A stretch of 64,000 nt of DNA from Sphingomonas sp. BK580 (GTDB lineage: Bacteria; Pseudomonadota; Alphaproteobacteria; Sphingomonadales; Sphingomonadaceae), in assembly GCF_014194975.1 (NCBI RefSeq), contig NZ_JACIAY010000008.1:124001-188000 (forward strand). The letters run 5' to 3'. Made by a program: the position numbers and the translations under genes. Every line of letters begins with the position of its first letter. The stretch's first letter is position 1. This document shows positions 1 through 8,771 of the stretch, piece after piece. Below the pieces are notes generated by a model. The model was not told the origin of the DNA. It did no database searches and saw only the letters and a list, made by a program, of their open reading frames with translations.

Positions 1-84
1 CACGCGGGGCAGGACGACCTCAAGACCGATCCCAGCGGCAACTCGGGCGCGCGCATCGCCTGCGGTGTGTTCCAGGCGGGGTGA
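1..84 (+). CDS. sodC: Superoxide dismutase [Cu-Zn], C-terminal fragment (5' end outside the window)
   Basis: The window opens inside an open frame that ends in TGA at 82-84. The 27 visible residues contain HAGQDD, then PSGNSGARIACGV. This is the conserved C-terminus of bacterial periplasmic Cu/Zn superoxide dismutase, which includes a Zn/Cu-loop region and the second cysteine of the intramolecular disulfide. The enzyme dismutates superoxide in the periplasm. The signal peptide and most metal-binding histidines lie upstream of the window, so only the family assignment is possible here. Confidence 0.8.
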   Translation, partial: HAGQDDLKTDPSGNSGARIACGVFQAG

Positions 85-120
85 GGGGAGGGGCCGGCAG
101 CGCCGGTCTCTCATTGCTAC

Positions 121-216
121 CGTCATCCTGAGCTCGTCTCAGGGTCGACCGTGCCGCAGTCTCAGACGCCGAGGCGCTCGCGGGACGGTGGATCCTGAAA
201 CAAGGTCAGGATGACG
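121..216. repeat. Long palindromic intergenic repeat (GTCATCCTGA family)
   Basis: The arms begin CGTCATCCTGA and end TCAGGATGACG, with further complementary stretches (GTCGACCGTG against the GACGGTGGATC side) around a short centre. The element fills most of the gap between sodC and the convergent MFS gene. Similar palindromes occur at 25254-25348 and 56123-56227. It could fold into a long hairpin and act as a two-sided terminator. It resembles REP-type dispersed palindromes common in sphingomonad genomes. Confidence 0.6.
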
Positions 217-273
217 CCAGCGCTTGAGGGGGCGCCGGAGGGCGAGGAGAGGCGCGCGTCTCTCCCAGCCGCC

Positions 274-1824
274 TCACCCCAGCTCCCCCGCCGCCTGCGC
301 GCGGTTCTCGCGCGTCCGCTCCGCCTCGGGCACCAGCCGGTAGGCCGCCACGCCCGCCGCCAGGCCGAGCGGCACGACCGCGAGCAGCGCCAGCATCCCG
401 GTCGACAGGCTGCCGCTCAGCGTCGAGATCCGCCCCGCCAGGTACGGGCCGAGCGCCAGCCCGAGCAGCGTCGTGCCGATGAAGAAGGTCGCCGTCGCCG
501 TACCGCGCATCCGGGGCAGCACCAGGTCCTGCGTCGCCGCCGCGGCCGAGCCCAGCCCCCAGCTCGCCAGATATTGCGACGCGAACAGGCACAGGTAGAG
601 CGTCAGCGGCGCGCTCGCGGTGAAGCCGATCACGAGGAAGGGCACCGGCAGCACCGCCCCGCACAGTACCGGCACCAGTCGCCCGGAAGGGTTGGTCCGC
701 CGCAGCCGGTCCGCGATCAGCCCGCCGCTCGTCACCCCGAGGAAGCCCGACAGCGCCGCACCGCCGCCCAGGATCAGCCCGGCCTGCGCCGGCGACACCG
801 CGAGCGCGCGCATCGCGTAAGGCGCCGCCCAGAAGGAGGCGGCGTAGCTCAGGAAAGCGTTGAGCCCGTACGCCACGACGACGCACAGGAACGCGGGCGT
901 GCCGACGATCAGCGCGAAGGTCGGCGGGTCACGGCGGCGCAGCGCGCTCGCCCAGGAGAAGACCGCGTAGACGCCGGTGCCGACCGCGACCCACTGCGGC
1001 AGCGGCTCGCCGAGCACGCGTAGCAGCGCCACCGCCGCGACCACCGCCGCCAGCGCGACGAGGTTGACGGCCAGCGCGCCGACCCCGCGCCGCGCCGCCG
1101 CGATCAGGGTGAGCGGGGGCAGGATCGTCAGCAGCTCGCTGCCGAAGGCGCGGAACGGCGCGGGATGCGGCGGTGGCGCGGGCAGCCCCTCGACCGCGCC
1201 GCGCACCGGCTCGCGCAGCGTCGCCACCAGCGCGGCGAGCAGCAGCCCGGGCAGCCCGACCGCGAGGAAGGCGGCCTGCCAGCCGGCGAGGCCGAGCGGC
1301 GGATCGACCGGGAAGGCGCGCTGCCAATGCTGCACCACCAGCCCGCCGACCAGCAGCGAGCAGCCCCCGCCGACATAGATGCCCGCCGAGTAGATCGACA
1401 GCGCGGTGGCGCGCAGCTTGCGCGGGAAATAGTCCGAGATCAGCGAGTAGGCCGAGGGCGACGCGGTCGCCTCGCCGACCCCGACGCCGACGCGCGCGGC
1501 GGCGAGCTGCGCGCCCCCGCCCGCCAGGCCGGAGAGCGCGGTCATGGTCGACCACAGCGCCAGTCCCACCGTCATCAGCCGCACGCGGTGCCAGCTGTCG
1601 GCGAGGCGGCCGAGCGGGATGCCGAACAGCGCGTAGAAGACGCCGAAGGCGGTGCCGTAGAGGAAGCCCAGGTCCTCGTCGCGCAGGTGGAGGTCGCGCT
1701 TGATGTCCTCGGCGAGGATCGAGATCACCTGCCGGTCGACGAAGTTGAGGATGTAGACGACGAACAGGACCGCGAGCACGTACCACGCATAGCCGCTCGC
1801 GCGCTGGTCGCCGTCCGGGGTCAT
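274..1824 (-). CDS. MFS transporter, spinster-like family
   Basis: This 516-residue polytopic inner-membrane protein has about 12 hydrophobic segments. The N-terminus has the helix-1 signature NFVDRQ, then GxLYGTAFGVFYALFGIPLGRLAD, the loop 2-3 motif of the major facilitator superfamily, and RLMTVGLALWS. The sequence resembles the spinster-like clade, which is frequent in sphingomonads and often of unknown substrate. A GGGAGGGAA ribosome-binding site lies just before the ATG at 1824. The middle (about residues 215-290) is an alanine-rich hydrophobic expansion. The gene stands alone and converges with sodC. No substrate can be inferred from the sequence. Confidence 0.85.
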   Translation of the reverse strand: MTPDGDQRASGYAWYVLAVLFVVYILNFVDRQVISILAEDIKRDLHLRDEDLGFLYGTAFGVFYALFGIPLGRLADSWHRVRLMTVGLALWSTMTALSGLAGGGAQLAAARVGVGVGEATASPSAYSLISDYFPRKLRATALSIYSAGIYVGGGCSLLVGGLVVQHWQRAFPVDPPLGLAGWQAAFLAVGLPGLLLAALVATLREPVRGAVEGLPAPPPHPAPFRAFGSELLTILPPLTLIAAARRGVGALAVNLVALAAVVAAVALLRVLGEPLPQWVAVGTGVYAVFSWASALRRRDPPTFALIVGTPAFLCVVVAYGLNAFLSYAASFWAAPYAMRALAVSPAQAGLILGGGAALSGFLGVTSGGLIADRLRRTNPSGRLVPVLCGAVLPVPFLVIGFTASAPLTLYLCLFASQYLASWGLGSAAAATQDLVLPRMRGTATATFFIGTTLLGLALGPYLAGRISTLSGSLSTGMLALLAVVPLGLAAGVAAYRLVPEAERTRENRAQAAGELG

Positions 1825-2017
1825 GCCCGTTCCCTCCCGATGTTCGTCGTTGCGGGGAGCGTAACAGAGGCGGGCCGGGAAGGAAGGGGGCCCCGCCGAT
1901 ATGGGAGGGGCGGGGCGCGGGAGGTCGCGCCGCCCGCTCGGGCCACAACTGGACTCGTTTCATGATCTACCGCAGCGCATGTGCGGCCGTCCGTCGGGAG
2001 CGTTCGCCATCGCGGGC

Positions 2018-2109
2018 GCGTGCCCCGGCGGAGGCCGGGGCCCAGTCGGGAAGACGGTGCGAGAGCCACCCACGTCCCCACCTGGGCCCCGGGCCCCGCC
2101 GGGGCACGC
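2018..2109. repeat. GC-rich inverted repeat in the 1825-2259 gap
   Basis: Arm one (2018-2044, GCGTGCCCCGGCGG then CCGGGGCCCAG) is complementary to arm two (2082-2109, CTGGGCCCC then CCGCCGGGGCACGC), with about 37 bases between them. The 435-bp gap between the divergent MFS and peptidase genes contains this palindrome and nothing else I can assign. The promoters of both genes must lie here, but no clear -35/-10 pair stands out. Confidence 0.55.
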
Positions 2110-2259
2110 TCGCGCTCGGGGTAGGACACCACTCCTTGTACGAGGGCTCTTCCTCGCGCCCTTCACTTCGCCCCAAACCTCACCCTCTCGCCTCATTGCG
2201 CCGCCGATACTTTCGTCCATGATCGCGCGCGTCCCACCTTCCGCGGAGTCGTCCCCATC

Positions 2260-4338
2260 GTGCGTCCAGCGCTCTCCCGTCTCGCCCTCTGCCTCGCCCT
2301 GCTCGCCGCCCCCGCCGTCGCGCAGCAGCCGCCCGCCGCCGCGGACGGTCCCACCCGCCTCTTCACCGGTGCCGACCTGTTCGGTCTGTCGGTCGCGAGC
2401 GACCCGCAGATCAGCCCGGACGGCAAGACGATCGTCTACGTCCGACGCGCGGGCGACATCATGACCGACCGCATGGGCTCCTCGCTCTGGCTGATCGACG
2501 TGGCCAGCGGGCGCCAGACCCCGTTCGCCACCTCGGGCAGCGCGCCGCGCTGGTCGCCCGACGGGACGCGGGTCGCCTATGTCGCGGGCGACGGCGAGCA
2601 GTCGCAGCTGTTCGTGCGCTGGATCGCCAGCGGCAGCAGCGCGCGCGTCACCTCGCTGCCCGGCGACCCGAGCGCGCTCGCCTGGTCGCCCGACGGCACC
2701 CGCCTCGCCTATGTCGCCACCGTCGCGGGCGAGGGCACGACGCTCGGCAAGGCGCCCGCCAAGCCCGAGGGCGCCAAATGGGCGCCGGGTCTCGAGGTGA
2801 TCGATCGCGTCACCTATCGCAACGACGGCCCCGGCTATCGCAAGCCCGGCTACGCGCACGTGTTCGTCGTCGCGGCGGACGGCGGCGCGGCGCGCCAGCT
2901 CACCTTCGGTCGCTTCGACGACGACGGCCCGCTGGCGTGGAGCCCCGACGGGCGTCGTCTCCTCTTCGCCGCGATCCGCGCCGGCGACACCGAGCGCGAG
3001 GTGCTCAACACCGACGTCCAGTCGGTCGACGTCGCCACCGGTTCGGTCACCGCCCTGACCACCCGCCAGGGACCGGACGCCAACGCGCGCGTCTCGCCCG
3101 ACGGCCAGCGGGTCGCGTGGATCGGCTTCGACGACCATCGCCGCGGCTATGAGGACGCGCAGCTCTACGTCGGCGGCGCCGACGGCGGCGCGCCGCGCTC
3201 GCTCACCGGCGCGCTCGATCGCAGCGTCGAGGACGTGCAATGGGCGCGCGACGGGCGCAGCCTCTACGCCAGCTACGACGACCGCGGCCAGCGCAAGCTC
3301 GCGCGCATCGGCACCGACGGCAGGCTCAGCGTGATCGCCGACAATCTCCAGGGCAGCGGGCTCGACCGGCCCTATACCGGCGGCGACTTCTCGGTCGCGC
3401 GCGACGGTACGGTCGCCTACACCGGCGGCGACGCGGGCGCGCCGGCCGACGTCTGGGTGCTCGCCGGCGGCAAGCCGCGCCGGCTGACCCAGCTCAACGC
3501 GGTGATGACCGCCGCCAAAACGCTCGCCCCCGTCCGCAAGCTGAGCGTCACCGCGCCCGACGGCCGCGCGATCGACGCCTGGCTCGCCACCCCGCCGACG
3601 CGCGCCGCGGGACAGCGCGTGCCGCTGATCCTCGAGATCCACGGCGGCCCGCACTCGGCCTATGGCCCGACCTTCGCCAGCGACGTCCAGCTCTACGCCG
3701 CGGCGGGCTATGCCGTGCTGTGGGTCAACCCGCGCGGCTCGACCTCTTACGGCGCCGAGTTCGCCAACCTGATCGACAAGAACTATCCCTCCGCCGACTA
3801 TGACGACCTGATGGCCGCGGTCGACGCCGCGATCGCCGACGGCACCGCCGACGGGGATAACCTGTTCGTCACCGGCGGCTCGGGCGGCGGGGTGCTGACC
3901 GCCTGGATCGTCGGCAAGACGCACCGCTTCAAGGCGGCGGCGACGCAGAAGCCGGTGATCAACTGGCTCAGCGAGGCGCTGACGATGGACAACACCACCT
4001 TCACCTCGCGCTACTGGTTCAGCAAGCTGCCGTGGGAGGATCCGATGAGCTATTGGGTGCGCTCGCCGCTCAGCCTCGTCGGCAACGTGACGACGCCGAC
4101 GCTCGTGGTGGTGGGCAGCGAGGATTACCGCACCCCGGTGAGCGAGTCGGAGCAATATTACGCCGCGCTCCAGATCGCCAAGGTGCCGACCGCGCTGGTG
4201 AAGGTACCGGGCGCGAGCCACGGCGGCTTCACGTCGCGGCCGTCGCAGTCGGCGGCCAAGGCGGCGGCGATCCTGGCCTGGTTCGACCGTTACCGCGGTC
4301 GCGGCGCGGCGGCGCCGACGACGGCGGGGGCGCGCTGA
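2260..4338 (+). CDS. Exported S9-family peptidase (prolyl oligopeptidase / acylaminoacyl-peptidase type)
   Basis: This 692-residue serine peptidase starts at GTG 2260, with GGAG 11 nt upstream. Residues 1-23 form a signal peptide ending PAVAQQ. Residues about 40-430 carry repeated SPDG and WSPDGTR motifs, typical of a TolB/WD40-like beta-propeller that gates the active site. The C-terminal alpha/beta-hydrolase domain contains GGPHSAYGP, the nucleophile in GGSGGG (Ser541), Asp622 in GSEDYRTP and His654 in GASHGG. All three catalytic residues are present. It probably degrades short peptides in the periplasm. It is a single gene with no obvious operon partner. Confidence 0.93.
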   Translation: MRPALSRLALCLALLAAPAVAQQPPAAADGPTRLFTGADLFGLSVASDPQISPDGKTIVYVRRAGDIMTDRMGSSLWLIDVASGRQTPFATSGSAPRWSPDGTRVAYVAGDGEQSQLFVRWIASGSSARVTSLPGDPSALAWSPDGTRLAYVATVAGEGTTLGKAPAKPEGAKWAPGLEVIDRVTYRNDGPGYRKPGYAHVFVVAADGGAARQLTFGRFDDDGPLAWSPDGRRLLFAAIRAGDTEREVLNTDVQSVDVATGSVTALTTRQGPDANARVSPDGQRVAWIGFDDHRRGYEDAQLYVGGADGGAPRSLTGALDRSVEDVQWARDGRSLYASYDDRGQRKLARIGTDGRLSVIADNLQGSGLDRPYTGGDFSVARDGTVAYTGGDAGAPADVWVLAGGKPRRLTQLNAVMTAAKTLAPVRKLSVTAPDGRAIDAWLATPPTRAAGQRVPLILEIHGGPHSAYGPTFASDVQLYAAAGYAVLWVNPRGSTSYGAEFANLIDKNYPSADYDDLMAAVDAAIADGTADGDNLFVTGGSGGGVLTAWIVGKTHRFKAAATQKPVINWLSEALTMDNTTFTSRYWFSKLPWEDPMSYWVRSPLSLVGNVTTPTLVVVGSEDYRTPVSESEQYYAALQIAKVPTALVKVPGASHGGFTSRPSQSAAKAAAILAWFDRYRGRGAAAPTTAGAR

Positions 4339-4375
4339 ACTCGGTGACGCGACCCCGCGCTTCACGCTGCCACTC

Positions 4376-4450
4376 GTGTCATCCCGGCCTGAGCGCCTTC
4401 GCGAACGTCTCGCTGTTCCCCCGCGAACGCGGGGGCTCGGGATGGTCACG
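4376..4450. repeat. Degenerate palindromic repeat in the 4339-4676 gap
   Basis: The arms GTCATCCCG...GAGC and GCTCGGGATGGTCAC flank an inner hairpin (CCCCCGCG AA CGCGGGGG) at about 4418-4435. The rest of this 338-bp gap between the peptidase and the sensor kinase holds an A/T-rich patch at 4619-4640 (AAGTTAAGG then TTTAATTT). That patch is the likeliest place for the kinase operon promoter, but I cannot define its boxes. Confidence 0.4.
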
Positions 4451-4676
4451 CCTCGCGTGTCGTCGTTGGGCTTGGCCCTGGGATCCCGCGTCCGTGCGGT
4501 AAACGGCGTCTCGATCGACGGTTGGCGGTGGTATCCTTCCCGCACAGGTTTCCGCCTGAGCCGGCGCCGCGAGGTGTCGCCGCTGCGCGCCGATTACCCT
4601 CGTGCGGCTGCGCGAAGACATAAGTTAAGGTGTTTAATTTGAGCCAATTTTGCCGGGAGGCGTTGGCCCGCCAGGG

Positions 4677-6242
4677 ATGAGAGCGATGAGGATGGAGCCG
4701 CGCGACGAGACCAGCCTGATGGCGACGCTCGCGCGCAAGAACGCGGTGCTGGAAGGCATCAACGGGATCTTTCACGAGGCGCTCACCGCTCCCTCGCTGG
4801 AGGCGCTCGGGCGCGTCTGCCTCCGCGTCGCCGAGGACGTCACGGGCGCTGGCTTCAGCTTCATGGGCGAGGTCGATCGCACCACCGATCTGCTCGACGA
4901 GATCGCGATCAGCGCGCGCGGCTGGGCCGCGTTCGAGGCCGCGAAGAGCGACTGGCCGCACGGCAAGGTGCCCACCGGCCTACCTATCCACGGTCTCTAC
5001 GGGCGCGTGCTGCGCGAGGGAAAGGGGCTCATCTTCAACGACGCCGCCACCCATGACGATCGAATCGGCACGCCCGCCGGCCACCCGCCGCTGGAGAGCT
5101 TCCTCGGCGTGCCGCTGCGCCAGAACGGCGCGGTGATCGGCATGGTGGGCCTGGGGAACCGCCCCGGCGGCTTCCGCGAGGAGGATCTCGCCGCGGCGGA
5201 GGAACTGGCACCGGCGATCGTGCAGGCGCTGCACAGCAAGCGCGCCGAGATGGCGCTGCGCGACAGCGAGGAGCAGCGCCGCCTCACGCTCGAGCTGGTG
5301 CCCGCCATGCTGTGGCGCGTCGATCTCGACGGCCTGCGCATCGCCTCGAACCGACAGTGGCACGCGATCACCGGCCAGACCGACGAGCAGGCCTCAGGCA
5401 GCGGCTGGATGGAGCTGATCCATCCGAGCGAGGCCGGCAAGGTGACGCGCGCGTTCCGCCGCGCTTACGCCGCGGGCGAGCCGGTCACGGTGCAGTGCCG
5501 CGTCCGCCAGGCCGAGGGCGGCTATCGCGCGCTGCTGATCCGCCAGGTGCCGGTGCGCGACGGCGCCGGTCAGATCACGCACTGGCTCGGCGCCGCGACC
5601 GATATCAGCGACATGCAGCTGCTCGAGGAGCGGCAGCGCGTGCTCGTCGCCGAGCTGCAGCACCGCGTGCGCAACATCCTCACCGTGGTGCGATCGGTGT
5701 TCGCGCGCACGGTCGAGGGAAGCGAGTCGCTCGACGACGTCGCCGACCATTTCCGCGGCCGGCTCGACGCGCTGGCGCGCACGCAGGTGAGCGCGACGCT
5801 CAACGCCAGCGGCACCGTGGATCTGGAGAACCTGATCCGCGACGAACTGCTGAGCGTCGGTGTCAGCGATGGGCCCGGGCTCACCATGGCGGGTCCGGAC
5901 GTGGCGCTGCCGGTCGACGCCGTCGAGCTGCTCGGCCTCGCGATCCACGAGCTCGCGACCAACGCCTTAAAATTCGGCGCCTTTCGCGCGCCAGGAGGGT
6001 CGCTCTCGATCACCTGGAATGTTAATGTAGATGGAAGATCGGCGCGCCGACTTGACCTTAGTTGGGTCGAGCGGGGCGTGCCAGCGGTCCCGGTAGGCCC
6101 CGCGCGGCAGGGGTTCGGGACCGAGTTGATCGAGGAGGCTCTACCGTATCGGCTCGGTGCCGAGACCCGGCTCGAGTTCCGCGGTGGCGGCGTTCGCTGC
6201 ACGATCGCGCTGCCGCTGGGCGGCGACGAGGAAGGAGCGTGA
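4677..6242 (+). CDS. GAF-PAS sensor histidine kinase of the HWE family
   Basis: From the ATG at 4677 this is a 521-residue soluble kinase with no membrane segment, so it probably senses a cytoplasmic signal. Residues about 20-165 form a GAF domain, about 185-310 a PAS domain, and the rest an HWE-type transmitter. The phosphoacceptor His329 lies in LQHRVRN, and the N-box reads HELATNALKFGA. A TTG start at 4650 would add nine residues. The ATG is preferred, with GGGAGG upstream. HWE kinases are typical of alphaproteobacteria and often sense light, redox or general stress. It is followed after 2 bp by its likely partner receiver. Confidence 0.88.
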   Translation: MRAMRMEPRDETSLMATLARKNAVLEGINGIFHEALTAPSLEALGRVCLRVAEDVTGAGFSFMGEVDRTTDLLDEIAISARGWAAFEAAKSDWPHGKVPTGLPIHGLYGRVLREGKGLIFNDAATHDDRIGTPAGHPPLESFLGVPLRQNGAVIGMVGLGNRPGGFREEDLAAAEELAPAIVQALHSKRAEMALRDSEEQRRLTLELVPAMLWRVDLDGLRIASNRQWHAITGQTDEQASGSGWMELIHPSEAGKVTRAFRRAYAAGEPVTVQCRVRQAEGGYRALLIRQVPVRDGAGQITHWLGAATDISDMQLLEERQRVLVAELQHRVRNILTVVRSVFARTVEGSESLDDVADHFRGRLDALARTQVSATLNASGTVDLENLIRDELLSVGVSDGPGLTMAGPDVALPVDAVELLGLAIHELATNALKFGAFRAPGGSLSITWNVNVDGRSARRLDLSWVERGVPAVPVGPARQGFGTELIEEALPYRLGAETRLEFRGGGVRCTIALPLGGDEEGA

Positions 6243-6244
6243 CG

Positions 6245-6622
6245 ATGCCGGGGCGACTCGCGGGCAAACAGATCCTGGTCGTGGAGGATGAGTATTTCAT
6301 CGCCTCCGACCTGCGTCGCGCGCTCGCCGCCGAGGAAGCGCTGGTGATCGGCCCGGTGAGCAGTCTCGCCGCCGGGCTGGATCTCGCCGAGCGCGAGGAT
6401 ATCGCCGCCGCGCTGCTGGACGTGAACCTCGAGGGCGACTCGTCGCTCGCCATCGCCGACCGGCTCGCCGCGCGCGGCGTGCCCTTCGTGTTCGTCACCG
6501 GCTATGACGACTGGGCCTTGCCCGACGCCTACCGCCACGTGCCGCGTGTGCCCAAGCCGTTCGCGGTGCCGACGGTGCTCGCCGCGCTCGACCAACTACT
6601 CGCATCGGAGGACGTGCCATGA
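6245..6622 (+). CDS. Single-domain response regulator (receiver only)
   Basis: This 125-residue CheY-like protein has no output domain. It shows the acidic pair ED (14-15), the phosphorylatable Asp59 in LLDVNL, the switch Thr in VTGYDD and the conserved Lys in PRVPKPF. It starts 2 bp after the HWE kinase and overlaps the next gene by 4 bp (ATGA), so the three genes are probably co-translated. By analogy with other HWE/HisKA2 systems, it may be a phosphate sink or may act by binding a protein partner. Confidence 0.88.
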   Translation: MPGRLAGKQILVVEDEYFIASDLRRALAAEEALVIGPVSSLAAGLDLAEREDIAAALLDVNLEGDSSLAIADRLAARGVPFVFVTGYDDWALPDAYRHVPRVPKPFAVPTVLAALDQLLASEDVP

Positions 6623-7362
6623 TCCGCGCCGCCACCATCATCGACGATCGTCAACCCGCGTTGCAGCGGCTCGCCGCGCTCGCGCCGCTCGATGCCGAGG
6701 TGATCGAGACGATCGTCGCCGCCTCCGCGCAGGCGCAGACGATCCGCGCCCGGCGCGAGCTGGTGAGCGAGGGGCGCGAGATCGCCGAGCCGCTGCTGCT
6801 GCTGCGCGGCTGGGCGGCGCGGGTTCGGCTGCTGCCCGACGGTCGGCGCCAGTTCCTCAGCTTCCTCCTGCCCGGCGACGTGGTGGGCCATTGCCCGCAG
6901 CCGCGTCCGGTGGCGGTGGCGACGATCGTCGCGCTCACCGACGTGCTGGTCTGCGCGGCGCCGCCCGCCGCTGCCGGCTCGGCGCTGCGCACCGTCTACG
7001 CGGTGGGCGACGCGCTCGACCAGGCCTATGTGCTGGCGCAGGTGACCCGGCTCGGTCGGCTCAACGCGCAGGAGCGGATCGGCGATCTTCTGCTCGAGCT
7101 CCACGAGCGGCTCACCCTCAACGGCATGGCGCGCGGCACCAGCTTCGACCTGCCGTTGACGCAGGAGACGTTGGCGGACGCGCTGGGCCTGACCTCGGTT
7201 CACGTCAACCGCATGGTGCAGCAGGCCCGGCGTGAGAACGACCTGCAGTGGAAGGGCGGTCGAGTGACGCTGATCGACCCGCCGGCGCTGGCGCGCAAGA
7301 TCGGCCGCGTGCCGGTGCGCGTGTCCGCCACCGTGGGGCCGCAGCCAGCGCGGGTGCGGTGA
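6619..7362 (+). CDS. Crp/Fnr-family transcriptional regulator
   Basis: The 247 residues comprise an N-terminal cyclic-nucleotide-binding-type beta-barrel (about 20-125), a dimerisation helix (about 130-155) and a C-terminal winged helix-turn-helix. The recognition region reads LTQETLADALGLTSVHVNRMV. The N-terminal Fnr [4Fe-4S] cysteine cluster is absent, and the barrel lacks an obvious cAMP-binding RxS motif, so the effector is unknown. The start overlaps the receiver stop, making this the third gene of the kinase/receiver/regulator unit and a plausible transcriptional output for it. Confidence 0.88.
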   Translation: MIRAATIIDDRQPALQRLAALAPLDAEVIETIVAASAQAQTIRARRELVSEGREIAEPLLLLRGWAARVRLLPDGRRQFLSFLLPGDVVGHCPQPRPVAVATIVALTDVLVCAAPPAAAGSALRTVYAVGDALDQAYVLAQVTRLGRLNAQERIGDLLLELHERLTLNGMARGTSFDLPLTQETLADALGLTSVHVNRMVQQARRENDLQWKGGRVTLIDPPALARKIGRVPVRVSATVGPQPARVR

Positions 7363-7371
7363 CGGGCTGGC

Positions 7372-7404
7372 CTCTCCCTTGCAGGGGAGGATCAGTTGAT
7401 CCTG
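7372..7404. terminator. Hairpins between the convergent Crp and lactate-oxidase genes
   Basis: CTCTCCC TTGCA GGGGAG forms one short stem, immediately followed by AGGATCA GT TGATCCT. The first hairpin matches only the tips of the 135-bp palindromic element described elsewhere in this window. The position between two converging genes suggests bidirectional termination. There is no T-tract. Confidence 0.4.
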
Positions 7405-7417
7405 CGATCGCCTCCGG

Positions 7418-8587
7418 CTACGCCTCCACTCGCCGGGCGCCCGCCTCGCGCACCGCGGCGAGCGTGGGCCAGCCGTTGACCGCCATCAGCAGGTCGGCCT
7501 CGGCGAGCAGGCACTTGAGCACGTGCGCGCAGCCCGCCGCGCCGCCCAGCGCGAGGCCGTAGCTGTACGGTCGCCCGACGCCGACGAGGTCGGCGCCGAG
7601 CGCCACCGCCTTGACGATGTCGGTGCCGCTGCGCACCCCGCCGTCGAACCACACCGGGACGCGCCCCGCCACCGCCGCCGCCATGTCGGGCAGCAGGTCG
7701 ATCGCGGCGATCCCGCCGTTCGCCTGGCGTCCGCCGTGGTTGGAGACGTAGACCGCGTCGGCGCCGCCGTCGATCGCGCGCCGCGCGTCATCGGGATGGC
7801 ACAGGCCCTTGAGCACGATCGGCAGTGCGGTGAGCGAGCGCAACCACGGCAGGTCGTCCCAGGTGAGCACCTGACCGAACGTCGCCGCCCAGGTCATCAC
7901 CGCGGCGCGGCGGTCCTCCTCGGGCGGCCGCGCGAGAAGGCTTCGGAACACCGGGTCGCTGAAGTAATTGGCCAGCACGTGGCCGCGCAGCTGCGGGAAG
8001 TTGGCGGTGTTGAGGTCGCGCGGGCGCCAGCCGGTGACCCAGGTGTCGAGCGTCACCACGATGGCGCGGTAGCCGGCCGCCTCGGCGCGGCGCACCAGGC
8101 TGGCGGCGAGGTCGCGGTCGCGCGGCGTGTAGAGCTGGAAGAGCGCGGGGGTGTCGCCGGTGGCGGCGATCACGTCCTCGAGCCGGTCGTTGGCGAGCGT
8201 CGAGGCGCAGAGCGGCACGCCGGTCCCGGCCGCGGCCCCGGCGGCGGCGAGGTCGCCGTGCGAGTCAGGCGTGCACAGGCCGGTGACGCCGATCGGCGCC
8301 ATGAAGAGCGGCGAGGCGAGCCGCGTCCCGAACAGGTCGGCGGAGAGGTCCCGCTGCGCGCTGTCGACCATCATCCGCGGCACCATGCCCCAGTGCGCGA
8401 AGGCGCTGGCGTTGCGGCGCTGGGTCAGCTCGTCGCCGCAGCCGCCCTGGACATAGGTGAGCAGCGACGGCGGCATCGCCGCCTCGGCGCGCTGTTCGAG
8501 CGTGGCGAAATCGACCGGCCATTCCGGCACGATCCCCTCCAAGCCGGCGAGATAGATCGCCAGCTGATAGTCGCCGAACTGCGGCAT
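7418..8587 (-). CDS. FMN-dependent alpha-hydroxy-acid oxidase, lactate 2-monooxygenase-like
   Basis: This 389-residue flavoenzyme has a TIM-barrel fold. It carries SNHGGRQ with the catalytic His-Gly-Gly-Arg, FDGGVRSGTDIVKA and the phosphate loop GADLVGVGRPY. The loop TWVTGWRPRDLNTANFPQ is characteristic of the lactate 2-monooxygenase/oxidase branch rather than membrane-bound LldD. It is predicted to oxidise L-lactate or a related 2-hydroxy acid in the cytoplasm, using O2. It lies downstream of rplA but is separated from it by a hairpin terminator, so it is probably transcribed on its own. Confidence 0.85.
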   Translation of the reverse strand: MPQFGDYQLAIYLAGLEGIVPEWPVDFATLEQRAEAAMPPSLLTYVQGGCGDELTQRRNASAFAHWGMVPRMMVDSAQRDLSADLFGTRLASPLFMAPIGVTGLCTPDSHGDLAAAGAAAGTGVPLCASTLANDRLEDVIAATGDTPALFQLYTPRDRDLAASLVRRAEAAGYRAIVVTLDTWVTGWRPRDLNTANFPQLRGHVLANYFSDPVFRSLLARPPEEDRRAAVMTWAATFGQVLTWDDLPWLRSLTALPIVLKGLCHPDDARRAIDGGADAVYVSNHGGRQANGGIAAIDLLPDMAAAVAGRVPVWFDGGVRSGTDIVKAVALGADLVGVGRPYSYGLALGGAAGCAHVLKCLLAEADLLMAVNGWPTLAAVREAGARRVEA

Positions 8588-8666
8588 CCCGCTTTCCCTT
8601 CGTTCGCGCCGACGTACGCTAAAGCCGGCGGCGGCTCCACGTCGTTGCGACGGGGTGCGGACGCGA

Positions 8667-8694
8667 GAAGGGCCGGGATCGCTCCCGGCCCTTC
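8667..8694 (-). terminator. Hairpin terminator downstream of rplA
   Basis: GAAGGGCCGGGA TCGC TCCCGGCCCTTC is a perfect 12-bp stem with a 4-nt loop, placed 77 bp past the rplA stop. It has only a short pyrimidine tail on the minus strand. Position and stability fit transcription termination of the secE-nusG/rplKA side. Confidence 0.65.
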
Positions 8695-8771
8695 CGCTGT
8701 TCGTTCGTCGCGACGCCCCGGCGTGCCGTGGCGTGCGTTCGAGGCGCCCCGGCGAGCCGGGGCGGGGGGCG

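Noticed and set aside
1960-4545. 861-residue minus-strand open frame antisense to the S9 peptidase
   Set aside because: Composition is Arg/Gly/Val-rich with no motif, as expected for the antisense of a high-GC gene. The plus-strand gene has intact catalytic motifs and a signal peptide.
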